A stretch of 64,000 nt of DNA from Isoetes taiwanensis (GCA_021234155.1 JAJEKV010000010.1:7912871-7976870); one strand, 5' to 3'. Positions 42,003 to 53,657 are shown, numbered from the stretch's first letter. The notes: generated from the sequence alone by a model not told the origin. A program made the numbers and translations.

Positions 42003-44766
42003 ACACCATGAGAGGCATCTCAGAATTTGCATTCAGGGGCTTCTCAACACACTGTCACCACACCACTGATTCTTGCAAATCCTACTCATGATACGTCTCT
42101 CTTAGTGACAGTAGCAAACGGAGAGGTCCTACAATCACATTCCAAAGGTATTATTAATCTTCAGCAAGAGCAAGGCATATATCCCATCAAGGATGTCTTC
42201 CATGTCCCTGATGCTGCAGCCAACTTATTATCTGTTTCTACATTTGACAAACAAGATAAGACTGCTATCTTTGGTGAAGGAAAGATGTATTTAACAAACT
42301 TAAGCCCTTGGAAGTTCATTACCCCAGAGCAGCTTCAAATTAACATGACAGGACACATGAACAAAGGGGGTTTGTATATGGTGGATGGAACACCTCAAGA
42401 GCATGCCTCGGCTTATGTAGCAGCAGACCTGCATCTAGAAAATTATGGCATGCACGATTTGGCTATGTTGGAGGATGAGCCATTGGAGAATTAGCGACAT
42501 TAGGAATGGTAACAGGCCTGCCAAAGCTCAAGATCACATCATTAGAGTGTCAAGCATGTCATTTATATAAGCAAACTCAACACCCTTTTCCTCAACATGC
42601 TGAATTTAGAGCCACTAGTGTTCTTGAGTTACTTCATATGGATTTATGTTACACCAAGAATTTCATTCATATGTGGAAGCATAATTTGGTACATCACTCA
42701 AAGCCGTACGGACTGATAATGGAACAGAAGCCGTATGGACTGATATTCAGCCATACCTCAAGAGAAGCTCAAGAAGTATGGAAAATTACATCCTAGAGCA
42801 ATTAAATGCATCTTTATAGGGTATCCTATCAGCCGAAAAGGATGGAAACTATATGATCCAAAAACTAAGACCGTGTTCGTCTCACGAAGTGTAGATTTTG
42901 TGGAAAGTGCATCATACAATGATGAAGAGCCGTCTTCAAAAGTAGAATTTCAGCTCCAGATGATTCAGCATTTATTTGAGCAAAGCATCATCTCTGCTAC
43001 AAAGGATGCAGATCCGCCAGCAACTATTTCTCTTGAGCATGCTGCACCTCAAGATTCGGACTCATCTATGAGTCTTCATGATGAAGTTGAGGATCAACCA
43101 TGTGTTAAACACACCAAATCCTCCAGATCACTCTATTGAAAATGCTTTAATAGATGAGCCATATAACCTGAATTGGAACCCACTCCATCCTCATATACTA
43201 GTTCCACCATCATCTGCCATGCCTTCTACTGTTGTGAGAAGATCCGAGAGGCTCAAGGCAAAGCAACAACTTGCTTGCAAGAAAGACACTTGCAATTATG
43301 CCCTAATGACTCAACTCCTTGCTACATCGGATCTTGCCACCTACAAGCAAGCAGCTGTCATTCCCAGCTGGAATGTAGCTATGCAAGCTGAATATGACAT
43401 GCTTATGCAGCAAGGCACTTGGCAACTCACTCCCAAACCAGCAGGCCAACATGTCATTGGGGCATTGACTATACAAATGTTTTTTCCCATGTCGCAAGAA
43501 TGCCTACCATTCAAGCAGCCATTGCATTTAGCTGCCAGTACAGGATGGCCCATCTATCAGTTAGACTTTAAAACGCCTTTTTAAATGGTGACCTGCAGGA
43601 AACAATTTATATGGAGCAACCTCAGGGATTTGTGAAAAAGGGAGAAGAATCACTTGTCTACCATCTCCAGAAAGTTTGTATGGTCTACGGCAGGCCCCGA
43701 GATGTTGCAGCAACAAGATCAATGTTTTTTTATTGAACATTGGCTTCAAACGGTCCACGACATATCCTGGTCTCTACTACAAAAAAGCTGATGTTAAAAT
43801 ATGTATTTTGGTTCTTTATGTGGATGATTCAATCATCACAGGGGATGTAACATCTACCATTGCAGATTTAAAAGAGCACCTTGCATGCTCCTTCGAGGTC
43901 ACAGACCTAGGACTTTTACATTATTACCTAAGATTGAAGTATGGCAAAAAGATACCTCCATTATGCTCATTCAGACCAAATACACATTAAAAAAAGTGTT
44001 AGACAGATTTCACATGGATGCATCCAAGCCAATTCCTTCTCCATATGAACAAGGTAATAAACTTACCTTGGACACTAATGGCGAATCATGTGATACCAAA
44101 TTGTTTCGACAATTAGTTGGATCTCTCATCTATATCACCATTACTAGGCCAGACATCGTGTTTGCAGTTGGGCAAGTTAGCCGGATTATGCAACGCCCAA
44201 AGATGAGTCACTGGAGAGCAGCAAAGCGAATTCTAGCATATTTGCAAGGCACCATGTTTGAAGGAATTACTTACTTTCAAAACCAAGCGCATGTGTTGTC
44301 CTTCTACACTGATGCAGATTTTGCATCCCATGACTATGAAACAAGGAAGTCTACCACGGGATTTGTCTCCTTCTTCGGGAAAAGTCCAATTCCGTGGGCC
44401 TCTAAAAAGCAGTCTAGAGTGAGCCTCAGCAATACTGAAGCAGAATTAAAAGCACTGTGCACAGGATTTCAAGAAATGACTTGGATGCTCACTCTTTTTC
44501 ATGATATGGGAGTACAAGTCAAGGAAGCCACCCTGCTAGTGGATAATTCCGGAGCTATCGGCCTGACCAAAGATCAGAAATACCATCCCTTAATAAAGCA
44601 TTTAGACACTCAATTATGCTTTATGAGGGAGCAGCTCAATAATACCATCATAACTCTGCAGTATTGTGCTACACGTAAGCAACTAGCTGATGGACTGACA
44701 AAACCTCTCAGTGGCACTAAACTTCAGCAGTTGAAGCAGTCTTTAAGGCTGCAGCAGAGCCACTGA
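42003..44766 (+). pseudogene. Copia pol (protease, integrase, RT, RNase H), degenerate
   Basis: Protease: HSGASQHTV at 42030, where the catalytic Asp of DSGA is His. Integrase: CQACHLYKQTQHPF zinc part, then a core shortened to 'VRTDNGTEAVWTDIQPYLK', with the C-terminal GYPISRKGWKLYDPKTK. RT: WNVAMQAEYDMLMQQGTWQL, a gap, DFKTPF*NGDLQETIYMEQP, the catalytic LVLYVDDSIITGD (43810) and RQLVGSLIYITITRPDI. RNase H: YTDADFASHDYETRKSTTGF, SLSNTEAELKAL, LLVDNSGAIGL and CATRKQLADGLTKPL. Frameshifts occur at about 42490, 43140, 43580 and 43880. Confidence 0.88.
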
Positions 44767-44821
44767 ATGTTTTCTTTCTGCTATTTTTTTTTTTTTTTTT
44801 AGGGTTCAGTTTCAGGAGGAG

Positions 44822-44975
44822 TATTACATGAGGAAACCTCACCCTAACCCTACATGTGACATGGTACCCTAACCCTACAAGTCACCCTAGACCTATATAG
44901 GTAATTATTGTGCTCACACACAACACTTACATCTACCTAGAGCGTCTTCTTTCTCACTAGATTTACACACAAATA
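44822..44975 (+). repeat. Copia 3' LTR
   Basis: Near-identical to 40693-40845, followed by AAATG. Confidence 0.92.
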
Positions 44976-44980
44976 AAATG

Positions 44981-45388
44981 TCATCTCTCAGCCTCAATAA
45001 AGCAACTGAAAGTCTAGAAATACTCACCCATCATAAAATTTGATGCAATTGACCTAGTGTTTAATCTTATGGAGGAAACTGCCTTTGAAAGGAATTGATA
45101 AATGTTGCATTTAGCATTTCTGGGATTAGTTGGAACAAAAAACAATAACTGGAGCAGATGCCATGACCAAATTTATCTTTCAAGAAACCACTACAGTACT
45201 GCAATGCATTCCAACAGGTCTTATCTGCACGTTGCTATGCTTATGCTCTATATGTGAAAGAGAAACATAAACTTTAAGGTCAATTGCAACATATTGACAA
45301 GCAAAGCTAGAGTTGTCTGCCTAGAATAGGGAATCATTTCTGCACTCACTGCAATTTGATCAGTTATGGCTCTATTGCCACCTAGCAA

Positions 45389-45421
<33 letters not shown>

Positions 45422-46850
45422 ACAAACAAGAATGGCAAAATCGACCAAGAAAACTAAATAAAGGCAATTCCCTGTGCAAAATTGAAGAGCCAGAGGATAA
45501 GCTTAAATCTTAAAATAGTTCAAAATGTTGCTGCTAAGTTACAGACCAAGAGACCTCTTAAATTCCTGGAATGGATGATTTGTAAAGACGGTTGGTTCCG
45601 CTGCTTATCAAGTCATATAGAAGTAGACCCATAAACATATGAATTTACCTTTGACATTGTGAAGGGTGTTGGTCGGCTAATATATATGTAGGAAACATGA
45701 CACTGGCTCTTTCAATTTGCGCAAATGTGTAACCCATACAAATTTTGAGCAATCCACCCTTGTGTCTGGATTAACCGTAACTATCTCTATGCCGCGTTGA
45801 CCAACAGGATGCCCAGGCATGATCTCTACCTCTAATATGCATGAGCATACAATGTCCATGTTTATGGTTGTAAACATTAATTGTCATCCCTTTTACATGA
45901 ACATGTTGGGATCAGATCCTGTGGCAGTCTCCTGGCCTTCCTCCATTTGCTGTCTTATAGCAGCAAATCAAGAAAGATATATTATTGCAAATAATATAAT
46001 AAAGAGATAGTAGTTGTAGTCCTCAAGATTCAAGCATAAATATGATAAGACACTCTTAGCATACATAAGAAACAAAGCAATAAGAGAAATAGGATGAGAT
46101 AGAATGGTTACATCAGTATACATAACTGATCATCCCTCCAAATTGGTTTACGCGCTCGTCATTTTCGCCAATATTTTAGAGGAAAATGCAGCAGTGAGTG
46201 CGGTCAGTTGGTGTTAGTGTCAAACAGAATGACAGAACCATCCTTTGTTATAGCAGCCTACATACAAAATACATTATGCTATAGTCCCCTATGACTTTAA
46301 TACTACCCGCGGAAGAAAAAAAACAGCAGCACTTTGCTGAGGCTGCACTTGAGAATGAAAGCTATTATGGAAGGCTGCTGAGGATGGTAGACACCCACAT
46401 GGCAACATGCTATTCTGGTTGCAACTTCAGTAGGCAAGTGCTACAACTCAAATGCAGTTGTTATGCAAGTAAAATAATAACTACATCTTAGAAAATAGGA
46501 ACACCAACAACAAGAACCTGCCAAAACTCGAGGGACTGCACAAAATAACCTGCCAATCACCTACACAATAGTGAAGTTACTGATTTTATGCCAGAATGAG
46601 GAAGCTTAAAAGACTTCAGCAGTGCACCAAAAAGGATGTGGATTATGGACAAAACTCGCAGACAAACAAATCAAGAGTCACAGACAGAAAAAGAAAAAAG
46701 CAGCCATACAAAGCCGTAAAGGCAATTCTATGACTTAACAAACAACAGGATTACCAGCAATCAGGGACATATCTTAAATGAATGCATGAGGATTAGATAA
46801 TGAGAATAAAGAATTCTGGCGATGCCAATATTATCAGCCCATAAAATTTG
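44981..46850. other. Spacer downstream of the PPR gene
   Basis: No ORF of interest. It includes a (GATA)n microsatellite of eight units at 45389-45421. The segment nearest 46850 is the 3' untranslated side of the minus-strand PPR gene, but no polyadenylation site could be fixed. Confidence 0.45.
45389..45421. repeat. (GATA)8 microsatellite
   Basis: Uninterrupted ATAGATAG... run of 33 bp. Confidence 0.95.
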
Positions 46851-48743
46851 CTAAATAGCATCTAATTGACTGGTTTGAATGTCTATAAAATTGTTGGAGA
46901 TAATCTGCGTTAATGCACTGTAGGGATCGGTGTTCAAATACCCTAGCATTCTTATACTTTTTGCTTCATCCCACCTGCCAGCAGCAGAATACATGTTGGA
47001 CAGCAACACATAGAGCGTGATGTTATCTGGATCCAACTCTATAGCATGTAAAGCAGCTCGATTTGCTACATCTAATTCAGAATAAACACTGCATGCACCC
47101 AGCAAAGTTGTCCAAGATTCAGCTACTGAAGGGAAAGGCATGTTGTCAACCATATCCTCAGTCTCAACCAACCATCCTGCACGCCCTAGAAGGTATACCA
47201 TACAGTTATAATATTCTAAAATTGGTGTAATGAGATATTCCTGGCTTGCTGAAACAAATGAAAGGAATCCTTCTGTTTCCATACCAGCACGGCTAAATGC
47301 AGAAAGAATGCTAACAAATGTGAGTTTACTTTGTGTTATCTTCTGTACATGCATGCATTGAAAGAGGTTTAATGCCTCCTCCGCGTTGCCATGTTGGGCA
47401 TATGACGTAATCATAGCATTCCAAGTGATTACATCTCGCTCAATCATTTCATCAAACACCTTTCTTGCAGCCTTCAAGCTTCCACATTTTCCATACATGT
47501 TAATAAGGGCATTTCCTACAGTCAGATCCACTTCAAAGCCACATTCCAATATGAGGGAATGAACCTTCTCACCTTCATCTATGTCTGCTTCAAGTGCACA
47601 AGCATCAAGAATGCTAATGCAAGTGATCTTGCTTGGCATCACCCCTTCCCCTTGCATTTGGCTCACTAGCATGAGGGCTTCTTTCCCATATCCTTGTTGT
47701 GCATATGCTGCTATCATCCCAGACCAAGACACTACATTCCGTTCATGCATCTCATCAAACAACCTACGTGCATATGGAAGTTGGCCACATTTGCCATACA
47801 TTGTTAATAGGGCATTTAGCAGAACAACATCATCCCCAAATCCACGAGCAAGTGCATGACAGTGAAGCCACTTGCCTTCTCCAAAAGCTCCCGGGCTGGC
47901 ACAAGTATCAACTGTAATAATAAATGTGACTGCATCTGGCATCACACTCTTGTCTTGCATTAATCTAAACATCTGGAGGGCCTCCTTGTGTAGATCATGC
48001 CGCCCATAAACACTAAGTATGGTATTCCAAGAGACAATGCTGTACTCAGCCATTGTGTCAAATGTCCTATGTGCATCTTCTAAACTGCCACATCTTCCAT
48101 AAGCATTGATAAGAGAATTCCCTAGCACTTCGTTTAACTCCAAACTAGATCTTTTAATCCGCTCATGTATTACTTTTGCATCATCCAAGGATTCAACATC
48201 GTTGAAAGAATCTAAAATGGCAAGGAATGAAACCATATCAGGGAAAACGCCTTCTAGTTCCATCTCACTAAATAATTTGACAGCCTGCTTATGCTTCTGA
48301 TTCTCAATACAGGCACTAACCATCAATGTCCAAGAATATATGTTCCTGTCAGGAATCCTATCAAATACTCTGCTTGCTTGGTCTAAACTGCTACACTTGC
48401 CATACATTTCCACAACAAAATTACTTAGATACCTATTCCACCACAAAGCATTTTTACCAATATGAGCATGTATAAGTTTGCCTGCTGCAAACTTCTGGAT
48501 AATTCCACACTGCTTTAATAAAGAAGAGTATTTGGCGTGGTTTGCAGGCCTACCAGATTCTGCATTCAGGTGGTCTAGGTTAAGCTTCCATGTGTTCCTG
48601 CCTTCCCCACGAGCAAGCTTTGCTTCAACATCGTTCATACGTGACAATGGGCTTCTATAAGAAACATTGCTTGAGTAATTCCTTTTCAGTTTGACAGGAT
48701 ACAAATTTCTATATGTTAGTGCAAGCAACCCTTTACCCATCAC
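46851..48743 (-). CDS. PLS-class pentatricopeptide-repeat protein with short E-type end
   Basis: A 630-codon intronless ORF starts MMGKGLLALTYRNLYPVKLK, a basic, hydroxylated leader typical of mitochondrial or plastid import. From about residue 70 to 520 there are roughly thirteen PPR motifs in P-L-S order. Examples are LSNFVVEMYGKCSSLDQASR, VFDRIPDRNIYSWTLMVSAC, NALLTMYGKCGQLPYARRLF and NALINMYGKCGSLKAARKVF. The E1 motif begins (WTTLLGACSVYSELDVANRA, YVLLSNMYSAAGRWDEAKSI) but breaks off after SIR, and a non-matching 29-residue tail follows; no E2 or DYW domain. PPR proteins bind organellar RNA, and PLS members act mostly in C-to-U editing, usually with a DYW deaminase supplied in cis or trans. 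A second possible start is Met36. It is the only intact host-like gene in the window. Confidence 0.92.
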   Translation of the reverse strand: MMGKGLLALTYRNLYPVKLKRNYSSNVSYRSPLSRMNDVEAKLARGEGRNTWKLNLDHLNAESGRPANHAKYSSLLKQCGIIQKFAAGKLIHAHIGKNALWWNRYLSNFVVEMYGKCSSLDQASRVFDRIPDRNIYSWTLMVSACIENQKHKQAVKLFSEMELEGVFPDMVSFLAILDSFNDVESLDDAKVIHERIKRSSLELNEVLGNSLINAYGRCGSLEDAHRTFDTMAEYSIVSWNTILSVYGRHDLHKEALQMFRLMQDKSVMPDAVTFIITVDTCASPGAFGEGKWLHCHALARGFGDDVVLLNALLTMYGKCGQLPYARRLFDEMHERNVVSWSGMIAAYAQQGYGKEALMLVSQMQGEGVMPSKITCISILDACALEADIDEGEKVHSLILECGFEVDLTVGNALINMYGKCGSLKAARKVFDEMIERDVITWNAMITSYAQHGNAEEALNLFQCMHVQKITQSKLTFVSILSAFSRAGMETEGFLSFVSASQEYLITPILEYYNCMVYLLGRAGWLVETEDMVDNMPFPSVAESWTTLLGACSVYSELDVANRAALHAIELDPDNITLYVLLSNMYSAAGRWDEAKSIRMLGYLNTDPYSALTQIISNNFIDIQTSQLDAI

Positions 48744-49864
48744 CGCTTAGGTGACCTGCTGTTCTGAAAAACAGGCATTTGTTCAAATCTTAAAAGCTCA
48801 AATGGTTGTAAATCCGCCATGGCGACAAATGACTTCTGAACCATAGCACGAGCATCATGTTGCAAACATCTTTGCAATCCAAAGTATTCACACGAACGCA
48901 CATCCATTCATATACGAGGAAGAATCACGCAATCACTAGATTTATTTTGCCCTGCTCAAAAATGTTGCAAACATATTTGAATTTTCCTCGCCTATAGGTT
49001 ATTCAGGCCGTTAATATCATCTTCCCTCTGAAATGTGGCAAAGTGAGGATGTTGATATTGTGGTCATACGAACCCGGAATCCTATTTTTGCTGATATGGC
49101 AAGGGCAAATCTTCGGAAGTTGGACAGACCTTTGAAGAACTCAAGCCATGCCCGACTTTGAATTCTTACTAAATCTAGTGTGAGGTTTCCAAGGGTTTCG
49201 AATAAGTTTCGTATTCAAATTCGTTTGGTATTCGTTTAGTATTTTGGAAGAGTATTCTCGCAGTGGTTGGGAATATGATTCTATATCGTATTGTATTCAG
49301 AACCGTAGTTTTTACAAGATTTGAGCTACTCTTGTGGTGTGGATGCAGAATTTCTATTTAGGCTAAGGTTCAGGGTTACTTTGGCAATGGTTTGAAAATA
49401 GACAGAATCTTTCAAAAATGGGCGAGTTTTGGCACTGAGACACGATTGTTCTGGTTTATTGGCATGCCGAAACAAACGGCCATCATCTCTACTAGCGCTG
49501 GAACATTGGTCGGGGGATGGAGCGGATGTCAGTTGATTTGCCACAGAGCAACGTGAGGTCTGTGACATGGGCTACTGACTCTCTTTGCTTTTGTTACTTC
49601 CTGCAGGTATGAGATTCGAAGCCCTAAAGCGAAGATTTTTGTAGATTCTTCAACCAAGCTTCTGTTTGTTGTAATTGTCTCGTCTTTTTGCAGTTTAGAG
49701 TGTTCATTCATGGCGACGGTTTAGTTATTTTGCTTTGTTCCATCTCTTCATTCGTGAAATAGGCTTTCTTTTTCGTGCATAGCTGGGCTAGAATTTTCCA
49801 GGCCCTGTTTTGTAATTTAAAGATCGTCTGTATAATTTGATCCAATGCTGTTTTATTATGCAGA
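48744..49864. other. Upstream region of the PPR gene
   Basis: Divergent spacer with no recognised gene. A block with 'GTATTCGTTTAGTATTTTGG'-type AT-rich repeats is at 49195-49265. A splice-like TTCCTGCAG|GTATGAG is near 49603. Minus-strand small frames (49529-50028) show no family resemblance. Confidence 0.35.
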
Positions 49865-49905
49865 GATTCGAACCTCCAGGCCAATTTGGCCTGGAGGTTC
49901 GAATC
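49865..49905. repeat. Perfect 19-bp palindrome with tRNA B-box-like arm
   Basis: GATTCGAACCTCCAGGCCA, a 3-bp loop (ATT), then its exact complement TGGCCTGGAGGTTCGAATC. The right arm plus following bases gives GGAGGTTCGAATCCTCC, which has the form of a tRNA T-arm (5-bp stem, TTCGAAT loop). No A box or acceptor stem was found, so it is not called a tRNA. Confidence 0.85.
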
Positions 49906-50329
49906 CTCCAAGCTCCGTAGGTTTAAGACTTCAAAGAGATGCCTGATTTGTAACTTCAAGCTCGGTGACTTCAAGGCTTCGGCCTGATTTGTGAGGAGCT
50001 TCTGAAATCTGATGTATATATGATGCATTTCAAACTTTTGGGTTGTAAATATATTCAGAATAATATGATATATATGTTTTCATCCATTGGCTCTTGTTCA
50101 TCAATTTGCACCATTGGAAGTGTCGTTGGGGTATTGACAAAAATAATCCTAGGCTCTTGATCTAGCACAAGTGAGGAAATATTCTCCCCATCAATGACAG
50201 GCAATAAAAGATGAAAACATCCTATAAAGATTCCACAATTTGTTTCGTACTGGGGGAGTCTTTTCTGGCAGTGTTGGGAATATAATTCCCGTAAGATGGA
50301 AGGAGGAAGCTCAAGAAGCATTTTAATGG
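49906..50329 (-). other. Unassigned stretch with one minus-strand frame
   Basis: An 88-codon minus-strand frame (50321-50055) reads MLLELPPSILRELYSQHCQK ... GIFIGCFHLLLPVIDGENIS and looks protein-like, but I recognise no family. It abuts the plus-strand gypsy remnant. Confidence 0.3.
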
Positions 50330-51667
50330 TGTCTTGGACAATTGAAAGAGAGAACTTTGCTCATTCCTCCAAAAATGAGTGAACCATTTCATTTATTCTT
50401 CACAGTTTGGGACCAAGCTTTGGCTGTCACACCATGTCAGAAAAATCAGCAAAAGCATTATGAAATAAGTTACTATGCTAGCAGGCTATTAACTCTACAA
50501 GAACAGAAATAGACTCATGTAGAGCATCTTGGGTTGGCATTGAAGTGGGCCTTGAACAAATTTAGACATTAACTTCTTTCTTCACAATTGAATTCAGCAA
50601 ATGTACAGTATGTTTACATTCATATGATATGTCAATCCATTGCCATGCATTTATAACAAGATTGTCCAAGGTTTTAAGTTTACAAAATGGGCTCTTATCA
50701 TATAAGAGTTTGAATTGAAATATGTTAAGATGGCTCAAGGAGCTCATAATCCAAGTGCTTATTTGAGTAGTGGTGCTCAAATAGAAGCGGAAATAGACTA
50801 GCAATTAGCATTTCAGGATGATGCAATATCACAAGGGTTCATTGAGACTGTGGATCTTTGGCATGCTAATATATACAGGTACCTACAAAATCAGAATTAT
50901 CCTTCATCATTTTCAAAGCAACAAAAGCATGCTCTTATAGTACAAGCAGCTAGTTATGTGATGCATGAGGCTATTATAAGAAAACTATGGAAAATCTCTT
51001 GTTAAGGTGTGTTGCTAGTCAAGAGAATCATGATTTGTTGCAGCAAGCACATGATTGTCAGGAGCATTTTGTAGCTAGAACAACGGCTAGGAAGATCCTT
51101 CATTGGGGGTTTTATTGGCCAATTATATACAAGGATACAAGAGACTTTGTGACAAAATGTAAAAAGTGTCAAAAACACAAGCAGTTGACAGTCCATAATA
51201 ATATGCCATTCCATGAGTGTTGATCCATTTCATATGTGGGGATTGAATTACATTGGGCCTATCAATAGTCCATCTTCCAAAGGTCATAAGTATATATTGG
51301 CAACCACATGCATGTTTACAAAGCAGGTAGAAGCAATTCCAGCAAAGCATGCTACAGAAAATATAACAGTAAGCTTTCTTTATCATAATTTGATTTCTTG
51401 GTTTGGTGTTCCAACCATTTTTTTGCCTGATCGGGAAAACTATTTCATGGGGAAAGTAGAAGCTCAATTAGCAGAAAAGATTGATGTTCAACATGTGCAA
51501 GCTGCTGCTTATTATCCACAAGGCAATGGACAAGCTGAGTCTACTAACAAATTTTTAAAGGCTATCTTGGCTAAAACCATGAAGGATAATCAAAGAAATT
51601 GGCATGAAGCCTTGAAAAGTGCCTTATGGAGTTTGAGGTGTACTTACAAGTTGGCTACAGGATTTAC
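50330..51667 (+). pseudogene. Degenerate gypsy pol fragment (RNase H to integrase)
   Basis: The RNase H region (50440-50600) shows ISYYASRLLTLQEQ-like sequence and HLGLALKWALNKFRH. The integrase zinc module runs from HDCQEHFVARTTARKILHWG to CKKCQKHKQL (51050-51185). The core (51213-51660) has WGLNYIGPINSPSSKGHKYI, FGVPTIFLPDRENYF (the second Asp retained in an altered context) and AAYYPQGNGQAESTNKFLKA with the final Glu. Stops are frequent upstream. It breaks off at ATGFT where the hAT element begins (51668). It is a different lineage from the chromovirus at 16.9-40 kb. Confidence 0.8.
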
Positions 51668-51790
51668 CAGGGATAGGTTCAATACGCTGTATGTTTTATA
51701 CGGAATACGTATGAATTGTATGATACGGCACAAATTTGGCGTATAAAATGCAAAAAATACGGCAAAAAATAATTCCGGCGTCGAAAGATT

Positions 51791-52048
51791 TTCGCGTACG
51801 CGAAAACTACTAATTTGCGTACGTGAAATTTCGCGTACGCGAACCTTCAGAAGCGCGTACGCGAAACCAATTTTTTTTCGCGTACGCGAAAACAACGCCA
51901 TTGCGTACGCGAACTTTTTTTCGCGTACGCGTTGTAGTTATTTTCGCGTACGCGAAATAATTTAAACTTCGCGTACGCGGTTCTGAAGGTTCGCGTACGC
52001 GAAAAGGAGGTTCACGTACGCGAAACTGTTGTTTTCGCGTACGCGAAA
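51791..52048. repeat. Large palindrome made of twelve CGCGTACGCG boxes
   Basis: Twelve copies (several with one or two changes) of TTCGCGTACGCGAA, itself a palindrome, are spaced about 20-26 bp. The left and right halves, including spacers (CGAACCTTCAGAA / TTCTGAAGGTTCG), are inverted complements around about 51919. In hAT elements, subterminal repeats are transposase-binding sites, so that role is likely by position. CpG density is extreme for this region. Confidence 0.9.
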
Positions 52049-52480
52049 ATTTTCGAGCTTTTTTCCCAATTTACTAAGCAAAAAAAATGTTTGCGCCACT
52101 GTTTGGCCTGTTTTGTGGCACTGTTAATAGTATATATAAGAAAAACGTGATTAGCCCTAGAATTCACCTCAAACGTTGACTGCCAGGTTGAGTCAAAATA
52201 CTCCTTGGAAAACGGTTTGCCTTGTCGTTTTTCGTGTCATGAGCCTGACGTTGGATACTGGAATGTGAGTTTACTCCGTCCCAGTGGTTTCCAGCCTTGG
52301 GTTCGCATCTGCTTCCATAGAATATCCTATAGGGTCCCCTCCAACCCCCCTTGATTCTCGCACGGAACGTCGACGTAACATATGCATTGTGAGCTTGCTC
52401 CTTTGTATATATACGTCTTCCTTTAGTTCGTGTAATGAAGGAGTCAGATTAAGAGACATTGTCAGCCAGGTCCGAGCAAT

Positions 52481-53657
52481 GGTGGCTACTGGTCACGCAT
52501 CTACCTCTGGAGGTGCAGGCAGCGGTCATGCATCCACCTCTAGAGGTGCGAGGACTGCGCGTGCCCGTGGCAGGGCCACGGGGACTGCATCTCGTCCACG
52601 TGGTCGCGTTACTGGAATTGCGGGTCGGAAAAGAGGCCCAGAATGGGATTTTGTGAAAGAGTTTAAGGTAAATGAGTGGGAATGTGTGTTTGTGGATACT
52701 CATCGGTAAATGGTTCTGCAACAAGAATTCGAGCTCACATTTTACGTGAACGAGACGTCGGTGTCGCCACTTGTACTGCATCTGCTGACTTGCGAAAGGA
52801 TGCCATTGAAAGATTGTCTCGACTGGATGGGATATGCAAAATGAAGAATAATATGAGAAAAAGATGAGTTACGAATACTCAAGAGCAGTGCCGGGAAGGA
52901 GCAGACGAAGATAACTATACCACCCCCCTATTGGGACAGCATACCAATCAGAGGGTGGACTAGGGTCAATAGGTATAAGCACGGGAGAGCAGATAATGAT
53001 AGAGACAATTGAAATAGTGGAAAGACAGACGAAGCAACAGAGGGTTGATCATTGCTTAACATCAGAGCAACTGAAGAAGACGCAATTGAAGGTTGTAGAG
53101 GCATTTTTATATGTCGGGTTGTCTCCACATGTTTTGGAGCACAAAGCAATGAAAGAAGCCTTCCAGGAAGTTGCCAAAGCAGGACCGGCTTTTAGATTTC
53201 CTTCATACAAGAATGCCAACAATAAAATGGTTGATGAAATACACGGAAAAATAGTCGAGAGGGTGGAGATGAAGTTGTGTCGTGTTACTGAAGCCAGACC
53301 AGCCTCATTAGTGACTGATGGTTGGAAGCAATGTAAACAAGGACCATCTTATAAACTTCATGATCGTGTATCCAGGGGGTGAAGTATTTTTGAAAACCGT
53401 AGAAACCAAAACTGACCAAGTGACAGGAGATTGGATTTTTCAGAAAACAAAGGCCGTGATAGAGAGTTTTGGACCGAACAGAATATTTCAGGTTGTAATG
53501 GATAACGCATCTAATTGCAAGCTAGCGGGTGAATTATTGGAGTCTGAATTCCCAGGGTTGCACGCTACTAGCTGCCAATGCCATTGCCTGAACTTATTAC
53601 TCAAGGATTGGTTCTCACAGCACACGTGGTTCAAAGATCCCATTCAGAAAGCGCGTC
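52481..53657 (+). pseudogene. hAT transposase, N-terminal part (BED finger, DUF659-type core)
   Basis: Starts MVATGHASTSGGAGSGHAST with Gly/Arg repeats. A BED-type zinc finger (EWDFVKEFKVNEWECVF / VCGYSSVNGSATRIRAHILR) is crossed by a frameshift near 52690. From 52996 comes KTQLKVVEAFLYVGLSPHVL ... RPASLVTDGW, then after a shift near 53340 LINFMIVYPGGEVFLKTVET ... IFQVVMDNASNCKLAGELLE and CQCHCLNLLLKD. The order VTDGW ... DNASN ... HCLNLLL is that of hAT catalytic cores. It is cut at IQKAR by the LTR element and resumes at 60226 as RLVKFITKK. Confidence 0.85.
53653..53657 (+). repeat. 5-bp target duplication of the LTR element (left)
   Basis: GCGTC, repeated at 60221-60225. Confidence 0.9.

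Larger units (their letters stand above)
40693..44975 (+). mobile_element. Ty1/copia retrotransposon with short LTRs and non-canonical ends
   Basis: LTRs of 153 and 154 bp (40693-40845, 44822-44975) start TATTACATGAGG and end CAAATA, not TG...CA. The primer site TGGTATCAGAGCC begins at the very next base (40846), and CAGGAGGAG precedes the 3' LTR as polypurine tract. The AAATG duplication confirms the ends. The whole element is 4.28 kb. gag and pol are recognisable but broken, with part of the integrase and RT deleted, so the copy is non-autonomous. LTR copies differ at roughly a dozen positions, so it is not recent. Confidence 0.93.

Noticed and set aside
45248-45448. Minus-strand frame encoding SIYLSIYLSIYL
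   Set aside because: It is a translation of the GATA microsatellite.
47581-48660. Plus-strand frames opposite the PPR gene
   Set aside because: They are shadows of the strongly supported minus-strand PPR coding sequence.
49865-49921. tRNA gene
   Set aside because: Only a T-arm is present; no A box, anticodon arm or acceptor stem could be formed.
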